Shown here in pieces: positions 46,755 to 49,331 of a stretch of 49,331 bases of DNA; the stretch's first letter is position 1; each line of letters starts with the position of its first letter. Source of the DNA: Clostridiaceae bacterium (GTDB taxonomy: Bacteria > Bacillota > Clostridia > Oscillospirales > Acutalibacteraceae); the NCBI GenBank assembly GCA_016288315.1, contig JAEEYU010000065.1, forward strand, positions 1 to 49,331, in the 5' to 3' direction. The position numbers and the translations under genes were made by a program. Under the pieces are notes generated by a model. It had not been told where the DNA came from and made no database searches. It was given only the letters and a program-made list of their open reading frames with translations.

Positions 46755-48509
46755 ATGACGGATTCAATTTTAACAGCCGTGACGCAAAACGTATTCGGCG
46801 TGTGGTTTTTAATCGGAGCGGCACTTGTGTTCTTTATGCAGTGCGGCTTTGCAATGGTCGAAAGCGGATTCACAAGGGCGAAGAATGCGGGCAACATCAT
46901 AATGAAAAACCTGATGGACTTCTGCATAGGCGCCGTTATGTTTATTCTGCTCGGCTTCGGTCTTATGATGGGCGAGGAGTGCCTCGGCGGTTTAATCGGG
47001 ATGCCGACGCTCGGAGTGTTTACCGACTATGCCGGTTTTGACCGTGCAAATTTTGTTTTTAACCTTGTGTTCTGCGCCACTGCCGCCACAATAGTTTCGG
47101 GCGCCATGGCGGAGAGAACGAAATTTTCATCATACTGCATTTATTCGGCTGTTATTTCCGCCGTTGTTTACCCCGTTGAGGCGGGCTGGATATGGAACGG
47201 CAGCGGCTGGCTTGCAAAACTCGGATTTCACGATTTTGCAGGTTCAACGGCAATTCACATGGTCGGCGGTATAGCGGCGTTTATCGGAGCAGCAATGCTC
47301 GGCCCGAGAATAGGCAAATATAAAATCGACAAGGCAACAGGCAAAAAGACGGCGAGGGCGATTCCCGGTCACAACCTGACCGTCGGCGCTCTGGGCGTAT
47401 TCATACTCTGGTTCGGCTGGTATGGCTTCAACGGCGCGGCCGCAACAGACGCCGAAATGCTCGCTTCAATATTTGTCACCACAACGCTTGCCCCTTCGGT
47501 TGCCACTGTTGTTACAATGATTTTTACCTGGATAAAAGACGGCAAGCCCGATGTTTCAATGAGTCTGAACGCATCCCTTGCGGGTCTTGTGGCAATAACG
47601 GCGCCCTGCGACTGCACGGACGCTCTCGGCTCGATAATAATCGGCGCCGTCTCGGGTGTTCTGGTGGTTGTCGCAGTTGAGGTGATTGACAAAAAGCTTC
47701 ACGTAGACGACCCCGTGGGCGCATGTGCGGTTCACCTTGCAAACGGCATCTGGGGCACATTTGCCGTAGGTCTTTTTTCAACCGGGGCAAACGGAGTCGG
47801 CAAAGGGCTTTTCTATGGCGGCGGCTTCGGACAGCTCGGTATTCAGGCGCTCGGCTTTGCCTGCGTTGCGGCGTGGACGGTATGCACAATGCTCATTGTG
47901 TTCACGGCAATCAGAAAATTCCACGGTCTGCGTGTCAGCGAAGAGGAGGAAATCAAAGGGCTTGACGCTACAGAGCACAATCTCCCCTCCGCCTATGCGG
48001 ATTTTATGCCCGCCATGGCTTTCGCAACATCCGCTTCAATGAAGGCGATACTCCCCGATGCAAAGGATGTTGCGCCTCTTGTTCCCGCTCAGCCGGTCGA
48101 GACGGCAGTGCTGGTGGAATCATATATTGCCAGGAGCAAACCCGCTCTTACAAAGATTGTTATGGTATTCAACCCCGCGCGTTTTGAGGCGGTCAAGGAC
48201 GCAATGAACGAAATAGGCGTTACCGGTATGACAGTAACAAACGTTATGGGCTGCGGAACGCAGAAGGGGCATAACATCAGAAAATACAGAGGCGTTGAAA
48301 TCGAAGAGATGAATCTCAACCCGAAGATGAAGCTTGAAATGGTTGTATCTGCGGTGCCTGTGCAGGATGTTGTTGATGCGGCGCGAAGGGTGCTCTACAC
48401 AGGCAACATCGGCGACGGCAAGATATTCATTTATGAGGTTGACGACGTTGTCAAGGTCCGCACCGGCGAGCGCGGTTATGACGCTCTGCAGGGCGAGGAC
48501 GATATTTAA
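46755..48509 (+). CDS. amt: Ammonium transporter fused to a PII signalling domain
   Basis: 584 residues. Residues 1 to about 410 form an Amt/Mep channel with eleven membrane helices: FMQCGFAMVESGFTRAKN, DFAGSTAIHMVGG (first pore His) and ACAVHLANGIWG (second pore His). A linker of about 55 residues leads to a complete PII domain (465-584): LTKIVMVFNPARFEAVKDAM, T-loop GCGTQKGHNIRKYRG, and the closing GDGKIFIYEVDDVVKVRTGERG block that binds ATP/ADP. The Tyr51 uridylylation site is Ile in VEIEEM. The tethered PII would gate the channel by 2-oxoglutarate and nucleotide. Weak ribosome site (AAAGTGAT). Confidence 0.93.
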   Translation: MTDSILTAVTQNVFGVWFLIGAALVFFMQCGFAMVESGFTRAKNAGNIIMKNLMDFCIGAVMFILLGFGLMMGEECLGGLIGMPTLGVFTDYAGFDRANFVFNLVFCATAATIVSGAMAERTKFSSYCIYSAVISAVVYPVEAGWIWNGSGWLAKLGFHDFAGSTAIHMVGGIAAFIGAAMLGPRIGKYKIDKATGKKTARAIPGHNLTVGALGVFILWFGWYGFNGAAATDAEMLASIFVTTTLAPSVATVVTMIFTWIKDGKPDVSMSLNASLAGLVAITAPCDCTDALGSIIIGAVSGVLVVVAVEVIDKKLHVDDPVGACAVHLANGIWGTFAVGLFSTGANGVGKGLFYGGGFGQLGIQALGFACVAAWTVCTMLIVFTAIRKFHGLRVSEEEEIKGLDATEHNLPSAYADFMPAMAFATSASMKAILPDAKDVAPLVPAQPVETAVLVESYIARSKPALTKIVMVFNPARFEAVKDAMNEIGVTGMTVTNVMGCGTQKGHNIRKYRGVEIEEMNLNPKMKLEMVVSAVPVQDVVDAARRVLYTGNIGDGKIFIYEVDDVVKVRTGERGYDALQGEDDI

Positions 48510-48521
48510 CAGAATAAAACG

Positions 48522-48561
48522 GCAGAAAGGGCAGTGTGACACTGCCCGTCCTCTGCTTTTT
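48522..48561 (+). terminator. Terminator after the ammonium transporter gene
   Basis: GGGCAGTG-TGA-CACTGCCC inside an outer GCAGA/TCTGC stem, followed by five T. It could also act as an attenuator for the glutamate synthase gene, 25 bp further on. Confidence 0.7.
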
Positions 48562-48586
48562 AAGAATAAGTAAAGGAAGACGGCTT

Positions 48587-49331
48587 ATGCTCAGAGAAGG
48601 CGAGATAAGAATACCGTCCGGCTGTGCGATAGCGGCGGTTATCGACAGAAAAGGCGGAATGATAAACGGCTCGGAAATCATTAAATCAATATCGCTTATG
48701 CACGACCGCTCAAACGGACTGGGCGGCGGTTTTGCCGCTTACGGCATTTACCCCGAGCACAGGGACGAATACGCTTTTCACATCTTTTTTGAGAACGCTC
48801 AGGCGCATCAGGCGTGCGAGGAGTTTCTTTTCAGGCATTTCAACATTGATGTTGCGGAGAGGATTCCGACAAAAAAAGTTGATTCAATCAGCAACGGCCC
48901 CGATATATGGCGTTATTTCGGCAGGGTGAACCGTGTGCGCATGAAGAACTCCCGCCTTGACGAGAGCGAGTATGTTGTGCAGTGCGTGACAAAGGTGAAC
49001 TCCGCCTATGACGGAGCATATATTTTCTCCTCGGGTAAAAATATGGGCTGCTTCAAGGCGGTCGGCTACCCTGAGGATGTGGGCGAGTTCTATATGCTCG
49101 ACAAATACAACGCATACCTGTGGACGGCTCACGGCAGATTCCCCACAAACACGCCCGGCTGGTGGGGAGGAGCGCACCCGTTCAACATTCTTGACTGGTC
49201 AATAGTGCATAACGGCGAGATTTCGAGCTATGACGCAAACCGCCGCTACATAGAGCAGTTCGGCTACAAATGCACGATGCAGACCGACACGGAGGTTATT
49301 ACCTACCTTTTTGACCACCTGATAAGGCACC
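48587..49331 (+). CDS. gltB: Glutamate synthase, glutamine amidotransferase subunit (partial)
   Basis: 248 codons up to the right edge, frame open to the end. AAAGGAAG precedes the ATG. The sequence matches the stand-alone class II amidotransferase form of GltB found in Clostridia and archaea: IPSGCAIAAVIDRKGGMING with Cys13 as the likely nucleophile, LMHDRSNGLGGGFAAYGIYP, AHGRFPTNTPGWWGGAHPFN and IVHNGEIS. The residue after the Cys, usually Gly, is Ala. It releases ammonia from glutamine for glutamate synthesis; the FMN and GXGXG subunits should follow beyond the window. Confidence 0.88.
   Translation, partial: MLREGEIRIPSGCAIAAVIDRKGGMINGSEIIKSISLMHDRSNGLGGGFAAYGIYPEHRDEYAFHIFFENAQAHQACEEFLFRHFNIDVAERIPTKKVDSISNGPDIWRYFGRVNRVRMKNSRLDESEYVVQCVTKVNSAYDGAYIFSSGKNMGCFKAVGYPEDVGEFYMLDKYNAYLWTAHGRFPTNTPGWWGGAHPFNILDWSIVHNGEISSYDANRRYIEQFGYKCTMQTDTEVITYLFDHLIRH

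Overview
The window looks like chromosome from a Gram-positive anaerobe of class Clostridia, most likely an Oscillospiraceae/Ruminococcaceae-type gut bacterium. The reasons are the standard code with strong AAGGAGG ribosome sites, frequent TTG starts, roughly half GC, tight ATGA-overlapping operons, the DapL route of lysine/peptidoglycan synthesis, clostridial-type GlnA, ANTAR and Amt-PII proteins, secreted lipases and a lipoprotein. This placement is inference from gene content; no rRNA gene is present.

Layout. 1-759: the start of a leftward secreted protein, then a gene-free stretch of repeats. 759-13720: accessory metabolism, with two secreted alpha/beta hydrolases, a five-bladed-propeller glycosidase, a peptidase S51/FAD oxidoreductase/phosphatase-superfamily operon, a GH35 beta-galactosidase, a membrane-anchored repeat protein, nucleoside salvage (deoB-cdd) and a LysR regulator. 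13859-18544: aspartase with an ADP-ribosylglycohydrolase, then a leftward group (sugar isomerase-like protein, DUF5662, AlkD-like, small membrane protein). 18760-24876: a complete but reorganised F-type ATP synthase operon. 24891-32590: a phosphatase-superfamily protein, an alpha/beta hydrolase, a second S51 peptidase with a propeller/alpha-alpha-barrel protein, a Thr-rich lipoprotein, ychF, tRNA-Arg(CCT) and a glycerophosphodiesterase. 32591-32865: a second repeat patch. 32866-49331: nitrogen assimilation.

The ATP synthase operon is the most unusual locus. No separate delta gene (atpH) exists. The C-terminal, b-subunit-binding domain of delta is fused to the N terminus of alpha, and the delta N-terminal domain is absent. 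Epsilon lacks its C-terminal helices, and subunit c carries a signal-like N-terminal extension.

The nitrogen region has asnB-pyrG-dapF-dapL leftward, and glnA, an ANTAR regulator, gdhA, guaA, a second glnA, an Amt-PII fusion and the glutamine amidotransferase subunit of glutamate synthase rightward. Four leaders (asnB, both glnA genes, gdhA) share one design. A small hairpin with loop AAAGGC (AAAGAC at asnB) comes first, and its loop and 3' arm also form the 5' arm of an intrinsic terminator. With the ANTAR antiterminator encoded in the middle, this looks like one nitrogen-responsive attenuation regulon that also reaches CTP and diaminopimelate synthesis.
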